Position numbers and translations under genes: made by a program. Below, in pieces: positions 12,859-24,399 of a DNA stretch of 64,000 nucleotides; within the stretch, counting starts at the first letter, position 1, and the number at the start of each line of letters is the position of its first letter. This DNA is from Lindgomyces ingoldianus (lineage: Eukaryota; Ascomycota; Dothideomycetes; Pleosporales; Lindgomycetaceae), in contig NW_022985182.1 of assembly GCF_010093535.1 (NCBI RefSeq), positions 165,253 to 229,252 of the forward strand, in the 5' to 3' direction. The notes beneath the pieces are model-generated. The model made no database searches. It saw nothing but the letters and a program-made list of their open reading frames with translations, and was not told the origin of the DNA.

Positions 12859-12860
12859 AA

Positions 12861-14790
12861 GAAGTAATTAACACTAGTTACCTAACACCCCTATGCAATG
12901 TTTACACTGTGCAAACCTCTCCGTCTCATACGCATTTGCTAACACTAAGTGCTAGCTAGCAGAGAGTCTATTTAACAGCTTCTCTACTTATGTATAAACT
13001 TAGTAATAGTGTCCTTAAGCTTAAAATAGCAGAGGAGCATAAGATAAACACTGTGCTAGTGTACACTACTATCTTATATAAGATTAAGTGTTCTAAAGCT
13101 CTAGAAAGAGTTATTATTATTAAAAGTAGCCTAAAAAGTTATAAAAGCCTTCTATTATTTATATAATGCTAGCACTATGTTTATAAAATTATAAAGTTTT
13201 CTAATAACTTTATAGTAGTAATAAAAGTTAAATTGTTCTTAAAAAGCTACTTAAGCAAGCTCTACTTTAAAAGCGCTTATCCCTTTGCTATAGATAACTG
13301 CTTTTACTACTAGCTAGATTGTATAGCCAGCGCAGCGTATATAGTGCTTAGAGGTAAAAGGCATATTAAGATGTTAGGCAAGAGTAAAGATAGTCTTATT
13401 ATTATTATTTAACATATTATTAGCTACTAAATAATAAAATTTTAACATAATTTTAAAGTTATTAATAACTTTAATAATCTCTAGCGCTTAATTTGCTTTA
13501 GTATAGTTACTATATAAGTTGCAGAAGCTAATTAAGATGTTATAGTGTTAGTAGTTAATATCTACACAGTATTATTAGTTAGTGTTTAGTTTAATAAAAG
13601 ATGCTAAGACGCTAAACTAATAAGCTAAAGTACACTTACTAATAAAGTACAACACTACACCTAGGAAAAAGAGGTAGTTTAGAGAAGTCTATATATTAAT
13701 GCTTAACATAATTTTGCTTTAGGCTATTTTTAGCATTATTTAAATCTCCTGCTTCTGCTATGTATATCCCTACTGCACGTAGAATAAATATGTAGTGTTA
13801 GACGCTAGGAGGGCAGCAAGAAGATTAGCTTTATTTTAGGTAATTATACCCTAAAGTTCTACTAATAATGCTGTATAAAAAAAAATATTATAAAGTATTA
13901 CTTAGTTAATAACTACTACTTATAAAGCTTCCTTCTACTAAACACTATAAAAAATAATATATAATAAGCTTATAACTTTATAAGCTGCTTTAAATAAACT
14001 TAAGGGGATTCTTAGCTTATTAAGTAAAAAAGTGCTTTTACTTCTTTTACTAACATCTATCTAGTGCTCCTTTCTAAAGTAGTAGATAATATAAGTGTAA
14101 CTATTAACTTTCTTTACTCTTTTATAATTACTTTTAGTGTAGCACCTTCTGCAAAGCTATAACTTTATCTTAAAGGTGTTTCTTTTATTATTATACACTA
14201 AATTAGCTTTATAAAGCTATATCTAGAATAACTAATAATTACTATATAATTAACTTTTATACTTTACTTAGTATCTAAGCTTTTTTAGCCTTAACTTTTT
14301 ATTTCTTATCTAGACATTATTCTACTTAATAGTAAATAATACTTTATTATTAAAAGTAAAGTTGTTTAGGTACTTCTTTATAAAAGCTAAAAGACTATTA
14401 GATAGTGTGCTATTATAAAAAAAAACTAAGAACTCTAATAATAAAGACCTTAATTAAGTAAGTTAATAAGAACTAGCGTAATAAGCAACTCTAGTTTAGT
14501 AAAAAGAGCTAGCTTAAAAAGATCCTTAGGATAAAGCTGTACACCTGCTACACTAAAGAAACTAGGATATCTAGCTTATAATAAGTAAGTTTATAAGCAA
14601 TTATAATTCTTAACTAAAATTATAAGATCTTACACTTTAATCCTCTTCTTTGCTAGCTTTTTAATTATTATATAAACTGTAAAGTTTTTACCTAATTATT
14701 ACTTTAAAAATATAACTTTAAACACCCTTTTAACGCGTCCCTATAGCTGTCTAATAAGACTTTATATTACTAGGAAATATTGTCTCTCTA
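12861..14790. repeat. Unidentified AT-rich repeat-like DNA
   Basis: AT-rich with the same CTAG/TAG-rich look as the copia block, but I found no copia homology. Plus-strand frames near 13,720-14,400, reading TAG/TAA as Gln, give long Leu/Ile/Ser-rich stretches that I could not assign to a transposon family. It is probably a different RIP-mutated element or an older remnant. Confidence 0.5.
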
Positions 14791-14796
14791 AGACGT

Positions 14797-14811
14797 ATTA
14801 CGGTCCGTAAT
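14797..14811. repeat. 15-bp palindrome at the compartment edge
   Basis: ATTACGGTCCGTAAT is a perfect 7+1+7 palindrome at the point where AT-rich sequence turns into normal sequence. It is followed by more short inverted words (GGAGCTGGCTCC, GTACGTAC). It could be the terminus of a DNA transposon or an insertion-site relic; no partner terminus was found. Confidence 0.5.
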
Positions 14812-17800
14812 GGGAGCTGGCTCCTACGTATGTTATGGCTCACACTCCTCCTACGTTTCAACGGCTCACGTGACTGCTACGTTCACGTATCTACGAGTCG
14901 TAGTACGTACGGTTGGGAACGCTGAGCGAGTGAAAAAGAGCTTATGGCTTAAAGTCTCGTCCAGAGCTCGATAAAGACTATCACGATGCCGAAGAGTGTT
15001 TTGCGCGGAACAAGATCACTTGAGGTTTTAAGGATCCTAAACTCTGGGTCTAATCCGGTCGTAATTTGGTATCAATTCTGCTTTATACGCTGCTATTACC
15101 ATCGTGCCGAATGCCATTGCTGGTCTTGGGTGTACAGTACATCTACAGTCAGCTCTCAAAATTTTGCCTTGCCTGTGTATTTGGCTGCAACGACCTTATA
15201 TCTGACTATCAGATGGCCCTCCGATGGCCCAAAGTTAAGATCTCTATTCGTTGGCTGCTCACTTTCTTCCTAGCTCACTCGCTACGTCATCCTTACTATC
15301 CCAAGCTCACCTATTGGCGTACCGTATTTTAAGTCTTCCTGGCTGATACTAGGCTTTACTCTACTACGTCCCTTAAACTCGTCTTGGCCGGATGCAACCA
15401 TTCTGGGTACAATAGAAGAACTTTTAGGACAGGAATTATCTAGCTCGTTGGAACTTCGGCTAAGGCAACAATTAAATTCATCTTCAAAGGGTAGACCCCA
15501 CCAAGATATCTAGGGGGTATGCACTTCACGACTTGGGTGATAATGCTATCTAATATGTCTTATAGTATTGAGTCTACGGCCCGCTATTAAGGGGAACAAT
15601 GAGAAAATGGAGTAAATCCCGGAAGGATCGCCGAATCGACTGGAATAAGTGGATCGCAATATCATACCTGCTTCATATTATATTTCTAACGTTGGAAAGA
15701 CAGGACACCAGTTCTCATGGGCTATATAATTCTTCAATTAATATCAATCCTACGAAACACAGCATGGCTTTCATGAGTCCTTGATACCAGTGTAATCTTA
15801 AAACTTTCCAGTCTGTCCGTCTGACGTATTTGCGTTCTAGACAACGAAGAAGAAAACACGAGTTAATTGAAAATACTAGCTTGAGTTCCCATGACATATC
15901 TATCTCTTGTTAACCCTCCGTTATATGACTGAGTCTTGAAGCGTAAGGGTACCAGTTCTATATGGTGTATTGCCCATCCAAGAGCAATTGGCCCAACCCT
16001 CCACGACCGGCTTATACTGAAGACATCAACCACCGTTCCTTCCTCTCATAGTGCCAGTGGTACAAGCCGTAACTAGCCTTTTATCTTCGGACGAAATTTT
16101 CAAGATATATAATACTCAGCCAGGCGTCTACGAATATAACGTAAGAGTTAAGTAGTTTTCCATTATTTCTTCCAGATGATCCCTTCCTGCGATAGCCGCA
16201 ATTAAGGGGTTCCCTAAAAACCGACTAAACGAAGAGCAGGAACTTGACGAGAGGAATAGTTTTACAAAAAAAAAAGTGCCGTCTTAATCTTTTATCATAG
16301 TCCAAATTTTTTTAACTCTTATTAATATAAGCATGGAAACCTTCCTCTCAGCTAGCTGGTGTTTAGTTTACTATAGATTAGTATCATTGACGTGTAGCAA
16401 GCGCCTGTAGATGAAGGATAAACTTAAGCCTAAGTTGGAGGAATGTTACCTTAAGGGCGGTACTTTGAAAATGGAGTTTGTCCAAGGCAAATTAAACGAG
16501 CTCGCGGACTATATTAGAAGTGTTAATCAGTCAGGCCTTGGCTTCTTTGCTTCCTAGCCCTATCATGTTCTGAAAGGCTCACCTCAGTCTCACCGCATCA
16601 TCGATAAGATGCGAAGCTTTTAAGTCCAAAGCTTGACCCCTTGGCATGTCGCACGGCCTTCTAAATCTGTCCCTTTAAATGCATGACAAAATGTTAAAGG
16701 GAGCTCACCACTTAACCCTCTGAGATTGTGTCTCACTCTAAGAAATTAATCTTCCTCGGTCCACTCATTCATAGTATATCCCTCAGGGAGATCGAAATTT
16801 TCAATTATGCTGCTGCTAGAGTTATCTAGGGCGAACCTATCGTTCTCTCGACCCAAGCGTAGTCTTGGGGGAAGAGGCTTGTGAAAAGCAACCCGGTTCT
16901 CCAATGCAGCATGAATAGCTCTCAAGCCCATCCAATTCCTCTTCCCGAGCCTCATTGACGGTAGTCTTCACGCTCTCCAGTAGCAAAATCTGGTAATAGG
17001 AGTGGAGGGAATTTTGTGGGAGTGGGTTGAAAATACATGGCTTCGATTGAAGCATCGAACTTATCTCATGAGCTATACCCTCTGGAGGATCTCACCGAGC
17101 GTTAGCGATAGGTATTACCGATTGACGAGGAGGTTTTGCGCTGCTGCGCCACGCTCGACGAATGTTCCGTAGACGGTTCTAAAAACGTGACCTCACTAGC
17201 CACAGCATTGTAGTTGGTCCGGTTAAGCCTCGAAAGAGCGTCTGACTCGTGGGATAACATCGAACAAGGACACGAAATAGGTATCGCACGTGATATTAGT
17301 CCACGTGACCCTCCAGCACACATGTTTGAGACGGAAGATGCAAGAGTACTGGAATTGCATTCCGGCTCTGACAACCATGAGGAAATGTATAGGGGCTACG
17401 GGAGGATTCATGAGAAGAAGGTTCTGGTCCATTTGTATTCATTTTGTGAATTGCGATATTGAGCCGCTGCCGGAGAGGAAGGCTGGCGTCACTTACATCG
17501 CTGATAGTAATACCTGCTTACGGTTATGAGTGTGTCGCCTCGACTGACCACCACTGGAGTTAAGGTGGCATTGGGAACGGGTTGGACTCTTTGATTCTCT
17601 GAGATGTGGTTGAAGGGCCAACTTCGCGTCATGAAACGGGCTGCTCCGCTCGCCCCGGAACCGTACTCGACCTTCATATTAGAATTATAGGCGAGCAACT
17701 ACGGTCTCTGGCCATGCACATCGGCCACAATAAATGCATGTTGACATAATAATAATATGGAATACTGTGACCTCGACTAACCTGGTACGAAGGAAGCCTA

Positions 17801-18273
17801 AAAGCCAACAGGGTTAATGAGAATTGTGTTCGATGCCGTATTCACTTGTATTTTGCGTTCAGCCACATTCGAGGTGATTCGACAAACCATTCCGCCGCGT
17901 CGCGTAGAGAATTGGTCCGCCTATTATTACCGTTTCTGGTTGAAATTTGGGACGTGCCTTGTGGCTTGCTCTTCGTGGGCCAGATGGGCATTTTAACCGC
18001 CCGCACAAGCATCACGAGGCTGGCCACCATGCAAGCAGAAACGAAAGCGGGAGATCGTCACTCGAATCTCGGCGTCCTGCAGGGGTTCAGGGACTGAATT
18101 GCTTTTTATCCATGTTCCCGTATCGTGGGATACGAGTTGGTTGACACCTAGGATCCCTCTCTTATCGAGCCATCCAGTCCCGCAGCCTAACTATTACTCC
18201 CGATTCACAGCCTTCCAACCCCCATCTCTCTGCCTACAGATGCTGCTGTAAACATATTTTCCACCCTCAGAAT
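14812..18273. other. Region without a convincing gene
   Basis: Normal composition, but only short open frames in all directions. The best coding-like pieces are a plus-strand frame at 17,214-17,462 (acidic and charged, contains HMFETEDARVLELHSGSDN) and minus-strand frames at 17,102-17,374 (Ser-rich) and 16,746-16,955 (ends FDLPEGYTMNEWTEED). They overlap or cannot be joined into one model, and I recognise no family. Decayed genes are possible. A clean start-to-stop structure first appears at 18,274. Confidence 0.5.
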
Positions 18274-19131
18274 ATGGCAATGGAACGCGCATTTTCCAAC
18301 AAGTCACCTTATCTCCTACTCTTCTCAGTTGTCTTCCTCATCTTGCCAATCACAAATGCCCAAATCGGCACCATAACCCAAGACATTACCACCCTCGCTG
18401 CCTTTCCACTCCAAAAACCATGTGCGCGATCATGCTTCCTCACAGATGATTTTTGCCCAAACGACCTACTCGGAAGCAAAATAGGCTGCGCGACGCACAC
18501 AGCATGCAGCTCTAATGGCTGGCAGGCCACGAACGACTGCTATTGTCGACCGGATTTGCAGAACCCAGCGCAGGCTTATTTGACAAGCTGTATCCAGAAG
18601 TCTTGTAAGGTTGGGGATTTCGCGATTGATGCGTCCACCGCGGGCAGTATCTACGCGCAGTATTGTGTTGAGAAGGGATATAGTCCTCAGGCACAGCCGG
18701 CGACAGTGCAGGCGACGACAACAGGATTGGGGGCTTCGAGTAGGGTGACGGCTGGGGGTGCCGGGGCTGGACCCACGGCTTCCTCGACGTCACAAAATTC
18801 GTCCTCGGGATCAGGAAAGCTCTCCATAACGACAATCATTGGGATAGTTGTAGGTGGTCTTGCGGGGCTAGTCTTCCTTTTGACCGTGCTCAAGATGTTG
18901 TGGAAGTGGTTCGGGTGCCAAGGAAGGAGCAAAGTTACCTACCCACAGCAGTTGCCTCCCCCCAACCCGCATCCCGTATATCCAATGAATCACTACTCTC
19001 AGCCATATTTTCCGCGGCCGAATACAGAGTCAGAAGTCACACCGGATGACTCTGTTTCAGTGGTCTCGGGGATGCCGAGACCAGCACCTACGCTTTTGTC
19101 TGCTGCACCGGGGAATCCGCGGGGATGGTAG
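18274..19131 (+). CDS. Secreted-type Cys-rich membrane protein (CFEM-like ectodomain)
   Basis: A single-exon frame of 285 residues starting at an ATG. Residues 1-30 are a signal peptide with a hydrophobic core (YLLLFSVVFLILP) ending near TNAQ. Residues about 50-137 hold ten Cys (CARSC, DFC, IGC, HTAC, DCYC, TSC, KSC, YC), resembling but not exactly matching the eight-Cys CFEM domain. A Ser/Thr/Gly-rich stalk follows, then one membrane helix (about 186-212, IGIVVGGLAGLVFLLTVL) and a cytoplasmic Pro-rich tail. The layout suggests a type I plasma-membrane protein of the wall-sensor or adhesin kind. The function is inferred from the layout only. It ends about 100 bp before the convergent patatin gene. 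Confidence 0.7.
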   Translation: MAMERAFSNKSPYLLLFSVVFLILPITNAQIGTITQDITTLAAFPLQKPCARSCFLTDDFCPNDLLGSKIGCATHTACSSNGWQATNDCYCRPDLQNPAQAYLTSCIQKSCKVGDFAIDASTAGSIYAQYCVEKGYSPQAQPATVQATTTGLGASSRVTAGGAGAGPTASSTSQNSSSGSGKLSITTIIGIVVGGLAGLVFLLTVLKMLWKWFGCQGRSKVTYPQQLPPPNPHPVYPMNHYSQPYFPRPNTESEVTPDDSVSVVSGMPRPAPTLLSAAPGNPRGW

Positions 19132-19236
19132 ATAGCTTGTGTGCCATTCTGTGAGCTGTCACGAGTAGGTAGGAGGTTGGAACAAGGATAGCAGTCCTGA
19201 ATGTACTATACGAACCTTTCCCAACCGTTTTCACTC

Positions 19237-21336
19237 TTACTCCTGCACTCGAGGCGTCTTGGTTAAATATCCTAAATACTTCTCCGCTTGCGCCTCGTAA
19301 CCCTCCATGTTTAGGTTCTGGAAGTTCCTAAGCCCCTCTAATCTTTCTGCCATTAGTATCTCAATTGCCCCCCTCCCCGGGTGACTCCTCGGATCCAATC
19401 CACTCATCCTTGCATGCAGATACACCTTCCACGCACTCACACACGCCAGTAAGAACTGAACCTGCGCGATCATGCACTCGTCCTGGCACTTCAGCACGTT
19501 ATCTAGTGCCGCTTCGCCGTACTCGCGAGCTTGGTCTGCATGCTCTTTTCGTTCCGTACCTTCGCGAGGCGACGTCATGCTTAGTCGAAGTGAGGTCTCC
19601 ATTAGCTTCTGGCATAGGCGTGCGACTTGCTTAGGCGAGGTTGAGGGGTCGCTTTTGAGGTAGTGTAGAGCTTTAGAGAAGTAGTGGCGTGCTTGAAGAA
19701 GGTCGTCCATTGTGATGTGGTCGGGAGGTACTTTGAGGTGCGAGTTTCCTAGGTTCACGAGTTCTGCTGAACAGGACATTAGCTTCATCCGACCTGGAAG
19801 ACGTTTGTACGAGCTCCAACATTGAATAAACTTACAAATTTCTGATGTCGTAGCTCTTGACAAGGTTTGAGACACTCTTTGCCCACCGAGCGTTTGCTGC
19901 TTCAAGCTTCTGATAAACTCTGGGGTGGGTTTATCTGTGTATAAATAAGGCAGTCAGCAATGTGCATTCTAACCTTCCCCTTCGAGATTTGGTTCTATGA
20001 ACTACGCGCCATACATACACTCCTTCATCCTTAAATTCTCTACACACACCCTCAACTTTCCTTTCGTAACCCGCTCCTTCAAATATGTAGACGTCGCCGC
20101 TCGAATCAGATCCTCCTCTTCGAACTCTGCTAACCTCACATTTTCAAGCCCATGGTCGACATTGAACCGAAAACAGCGGTCCTTCTCCACATGGTCCCGC
20201 CAGCGACCCAGGAACTGCTGATTGGTGCTCTCTGTCTCCGTCGCCTCCTTCTGCAGCGTTTCTAAAAGGTTCTTTAGCCCTTTGTCGGAAACACTCCGTA
20301 TTCCGGGGTGCCCGGTGCCAATCGAGATAAAGCATTTGACTAGAGGCTGCAGATGGCCTGTCTCTTCGCACCAGAGATCGGAGGCCTCCTCTTCGACTTC
20401 CACGGCGGGGTTGTTCGCCCCGAGTGCGCCGTCAACGAACTTGCTGCCTTCGATGGCAACGTCGGAGAAGTAGGTTGGTGCGGCGGAGGTCGCGAGCGCG
20501 GCTTCAAGGATGGTGGGGCGGCGATCGGTGCCTGCGGGGATGCGATAACTGCGGAGGCGAGTTATCGTGTTCGTTTTTTGGAACTTTGTGCAGACGAAGC
20601 TGGACGTTGGCATCAAGTTAGCTAATATCGTTTGGCCATGATGAAGTGGACAACACTGTGGAGATGCTGGGCCGCTGGCACCCATCAATGTGCGACAAGC
20701 ACGCCTCCGCAGATCATGATGAAATTGATAGGTGCTTACACTTTACATCGTGGCTTTACTCCATTCTCAAACTTCTCGTTGATGGAGATTCCCCGTCCTT
20801 TGAGGACCTGAGAAATTGCGTCTGCGAGTGCCTCTGAGGAAAACCGCGCCTTTACACCGCCAAAGATACTGATGAAAGAGCGGTTTTTCTTCTGCGCAAA
20901 AATGTGTTTCATCATTTTCGTATATGCTTCTATGCATTCCTCAACGGTCATTTCGAGACGGCCCAGCATGATGGCGATTAGACTGCGGCTACAGCATCAA
21001 CAACCGTTCATACTCAAAATAGCCGGACCATTAAAGATACCGGACGTGTTCTGGAAGATGGGGACGCTCTTACCCCCCCGTGCTTGTTCCGCCGATCAAA
21101 TCGAAAATCTCGCACGGTTTCCTAGGTTGCAGTCCTGCCTCTTCGCGCATATAGTTCAGCCGGTCCATGATGTTTTGCACAATGTATAGAGTCGAAAGGC
21201 CACGGACACCACCACCATCTAGGGACAAGAGGCAGTAGCCTGTATTGTCAAGGGTGTGGCCATCGCCGGTTTGGGTTCGCGACGGTGTTGTTGAGGGTAT
21301 TAGGCTTTGCACGTTGACGCTATGCTCCGTCGCCAT
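19237..21336 (-). CDS. Patatin-like phospholipase with helical C-terminal extension
   Basis: Model on the minus strand: exons 21,336-21,074, 20,982-20,740, 20,599-20,019 and 19,934-19,237 (introns 91, 140 and 84 bp, all GT-AG), giving 594 residues. The start is the ATG of MATEHSVNV; a longer frame upstream lacks support. The oxyanion loop DGGGVRG is at residues 40-46, nucleophile elbow GTSTG at 83-87 (Ser85) and the catalytic Asp in DGALGANNP at Asp225, so the Ser-Asp dyad of cPLA2/patatin lipases is intact. The tail from about residue 365 is alpha-helical and TPR-like, with no NB-ARC or NACHT motif. A GTAAGT...CAG pair at 19,835-19,794 could remove 42 bp in frame. In fungi such patatins act on phospholipids and often occur as effector domains of NLR-type immunity. 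The AT-rich block begins 300 bp upstream. Confidence 0.85.
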
Positions 21337-21779
21337 GCTTTCCGTTTGCCTCAAGACAGAGCAGTACGATGTGCTCGTGCAAAGTGGAAACCACGGATGC
21401 CTAGAAATATGTGGTCTCTCGCATTTCACGATGCTTCAGCTTCCTTTTGGTGGGGTTACTTTAGACCTCAGCTGCGGTCAAAACACGATTTCGGCTACTG
21501 CCGCATTACGCGAGGTTGCAGCTCGGTCATACACGCTAAAATCTCGCTTGTCGGCTAAATTTCGGCCAATGTATCCAAAAGCTCGCGCGACACGGGAAAA
21601 CTTCCTCTAAACAGCACCCACCACTACGTCAGGTCGCAGCCTTAAAACTCTCTAAAAACTCTCTAAATTAAGCGCTATTTCTATTTAAATAGAATCCTTA
21701 AACCCCTACAGCAGCCTAAGTACTTACGTAAGTCCTATTCCCCTTATTATTTAGCTCACTTACTTTTAGGTGGCGCCCT

Positions 21780-23290
21780 ACTAAAAAGTGAGAGCCTGGA
21801 TATTGTATCCTAATTATATCTACAGCAATCCTACATTAATTATTGTACACTCTATTATTTGCTGTGTTGTGTTCTAGATTAGGTGCAAAAGACAGTATAT
21901 GTAAGTACATTTAGAATATAATTCCCTAATTTAAGTTTATACTTAATATTATCTAAGATAGTGTCTAGGACAAAGAGATGTAACTTTTTATTAAAAGTAA
22001 AAGAAGTAGTGTAGCTGCTTAAGTTATCTAAGGCTTTAATCCTTTATATGCTAAGTGTTAGTGCTAGGTTAATAATTATAAAGTAAGTAAAAATTAACTT
22101 TAGATATAATTCTTACTTTAAGTAATGTATTTTAATTATATTTAGCACTTTATCTTTAGTTATTCTAGTCTACTTAAGCATGTTTGTAAAGCACATGCCT
22201 TGCTAATTATTAGAAATTAAGCTAAAGAACAGAAAAAGGCAGCTAAACTTTAGATTATTAAAAGTATACATTCTAAATATAATTTCTAAATTTTAGTTAT
22301 GCATTCTAATTATATCTAGATATGTATAAGGCAATTATAGAGACTATTTAACAGGCAGTAGAGAATAGTAACAAGGATGCTAGGCTTACTTTGTGTTAAG
22401 ATTCTATACATTTTACTACTTATAAGATATATTACTAAAATAGCACTAATTATATTTAGCTGCTAAAAACTTAGAAAAAGATCTACATAAATGCCTGTGT
22501 AAAGAAAAAGCAAGTTGCTGCTAAAAAGAAGGCAGTTAAAGCAGCTAAAGGTAGTATAACTAAGGTAAGATACTTTCTAAATACATTTTTTAAATTATAT
22601 TTTAATTATATCTAGCATAAAAAAAAGATTAACTTAGAGGATAATAACTATAATCTAAATAAGGACATAAAAGTTAAAGATAGTAAAGTAAGTTAGTTTT
22701 AAATATAATTTTTAGATTTATATCTTAAATGTATCTACACTTACCTTTTTAGGCGTTTAACTATAAGGTTAGCTGTGTTATTTGCTATAATAATTTTAAA
22801 GTAAGTATTATTTAAATATTATATATAAAATATATTTAAAAGTCTTAGTTTTCTAACAACCTATTTATAATCTATGTTGCTAAAAGTGTAAAGATGCCTA
22901 TAATTCTAGGCAAAACCTTTAAGGTATATAAATATATTTTAGATACATTACTTAAGTTTAAATACTAATTATATCCTAGTTACCTAATATCTTAGCCCTA
23001 CTTTGCATTATTTCTGTCTATAATAATAGTTATAAATCTCTGTGCGTAAACTACAGTAAGGTGACTAACACGCGTAGGGCTTATAAGTGTAAGTGTTTTT
23101 TATTTAAGATATAATTCTCTAAATTTTAGGTTATGTATTCTAATTGTATCTAGAATGCACTTTTAATAGGGCCTGTGCTAGCTATAACTACTTCCCTAAG
23201 TAGAATGTACCTGCTAACTAGTATACAGGCCTAACTTACAAGGGTATCCTGCGTAGGCACATTTAAGCAGATAAGAAGTAGTTTTAGATA
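21780..23290 (+). pseudogene. Decayed multi-exon gene (plus strand), family unknown
   Basis: Between the GT-AG units listed separately, the plus strand gives short Lys/Asn-rich frames. One contains KKKQVAAKKKAVKAAKGSITK, then KINLEDNNYNLNKDIKVKDSK, then a Cys-containing pair of pieces (VSCVICYNNFK and YNLCCQKCKDAYNSRQNLQ), and last TGLTYKGILRRHIQADKK. The CxxC pieces suggest a zinc-binding module. I cannot name the family. Stops are TAG/TAA at plausible Gln codons, so the gene looks RIP-inactivated. The 5' end is not defined. Confidence 0.5.
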
Positions 23291-24210
23291 TAATTACTAG
23301 ATATACATAAAAAAAGCTATAAAAATTTAATTTAGATGCATTACTTAGAGTTTCTTTTTTAAGCAGCTTAAGCTACTTTTTAAAAATAAGAATTTTATTT
23401 AGATATAATCTAGAGGATTTTTTAAGCAGCTAAGGCTGCTTTTATAAAAAGTAGATTTATTATAAATATAATACCCTTATATTAACTTAAGCATTTTATT
23501 AGAATATAATTTTAGAGCTAATAGCTTTCTCTAACCTAGAAAGCAATTTAAATATAATACTTTGTTTTTAATGTTTAGAAAGTAAACTACTTAAAAGCTA
23601 AAATTAATATAATATTAAAACTAATTTATATTACTTAATGTCTTAAAAGTATTTTTTAAAGGTCTTAAAAGTAGTTATTTATATAGTTAATGTTTACTTA
23701 ACTACTTTATCTTTAAATCTAATAATAATTATGTTAAGAATAATACTAATAAGTATAAAATAAAAAGCGTAGGTGTATATTATAATGCTAAACATAATTA
23801 AAAATATATTATAGATGCGTTTATAATCTATCTAGCTACTTATATCTACTTTTATTATCTACATCTAAGTTCTTTATAGCTAAGCCTATTACTAAATAAC
23901 ACTTTTTATATTAGATTTTAAAAGCTAGGAGCTTTATTTAGTGTTTTTTAAGCTTAAACTACTATATATCCTATTTATCTACTATAGTTAGTAGCCTTAG
24001 AAGTAACCTTTACAACAAGATGTAGCGTAGCTTTAAAGGTAAACTAGTTAAGCTAGTAATAAAGTTAGCAATGCATTTAAAATATAATTTAGTTATATTC
24101 TACTGCTTCTCTAGAGAAGGGACACATAGAGATAGGGTAGATCTAGAGTAAGTAAGCAATGTATCTAATATGTATCTAATATGTATCTAAACATACCTTA
24201 TTAATTTTAG
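21901..24210 (+). repeat. Set of nine plus-strand intron-like units
   Basis: Units run from GTAAGT/GTATAY to TAG: 21901-21957, 22083-22145, 22264-22319, 22565-22615, 22688-22752, 22801-22848, 22924-22979, 23089-23153 and 24148-24210 (48-65 bp). Most contain an early TTTARATATAATT-like word and end in AATTATATCTAG or a close variant. The two words are near reverse complements, so each unit could fold into a hairpin. Mutual similarity beyond splice consensus is what introner-like elements show. Between the last two, at 23.2-23.6 kb, further degenerate copies of the same words occur. Confidence 0.6.
23361..23445. repeat. Two related short hairpins
   Basis: TTTTTTAAGCAGCTTAAGCTACTTTTT near 23,356 and a similar TTAAGCAGCTAAGGCTGCTTTTA near 23,422 are each inverted repeats around a central CTTAAG/CTAAGG. 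They lie about 65 bp apart with an ATATAATCTAG word between them. They could be a small tandem duplication inside the decayed block. Confidence 0.5.
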
Positions 24211-24399
24211 AACGCAAGACAGCAACTTAGCAGATAAGACAGACACTCTATAAGACTTAATTAGTGCCTAAGAGCTTTATTTAGCTAGCTAACTATAGCA
24301 AGCACTACTAGGTATATTACTGCTTAAGGTAGCAGTAAACAGCACCTAGTTCTTACCTTTCTTTATAAAATTAATTTCTTCTATTTCTATAATCCCTTA

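Larger units (their letters stand above)
7128..12860 (+). mobile_element. Ty1/copia-type element, copy C (plus strand)
   Basis: The longest of the three copies. In order on the plus strand it holds gag-like decayed frames (about 8800-9400), integrase (9600-10,290), the RT start (10,750) to about 11,500, RNase H (about 12,090-12,370), a purine-rich AAAAAGAAAAG tract at 12,695-12,706 and then an LTR-like end from 12,713. Integrase before RT is the Ty1/copia order. No 5' LTR is visible: the element starts abruptly at 7128 next to the inverted LTR of copy B, so it is truncated or was rejoined by inversion. All frames are full of TAG/TAA stops. Confidence 0.8.
1..14790. repeat. AT-rich RIP-mutated repeat compartment
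   Basis: The whole block is strongly AT-rich with very frequent CTAG, TTAG and TATA words. No long open frame survives, yet decayed copia-type protein frames can be followed on both strands. Stops inside those frames are mostly TAG or TAA where Gln (CAG/CAA) is expected, the result of C-to-T change in CpA, which is the RIP signature of ascomycetes. The left part (1 to 7127) is T-rich on the plus strand and 7128 to 12712 is A-rich, as expected for A-rich retroelement coding strands lying in opposite directions. Composition returns to normal near 14,790. Confidence 0.9.

Noticed and set aside
16746..17462. Possible multi-exon gene on the minus strand or an acidic plus-strand exon
   Set aside because: The frames overlap and no consistent set of GT-AG sites joined them; no recognisable domain on either strand.
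22753..22925. CVICYNNF and CCQKCKDA pieces as a RING finger
   Set aside because: Only two CxxC pairs with an interrupted frame; the His and remaining Cys of a RING are not found in order. Called only zinc-binding-like.
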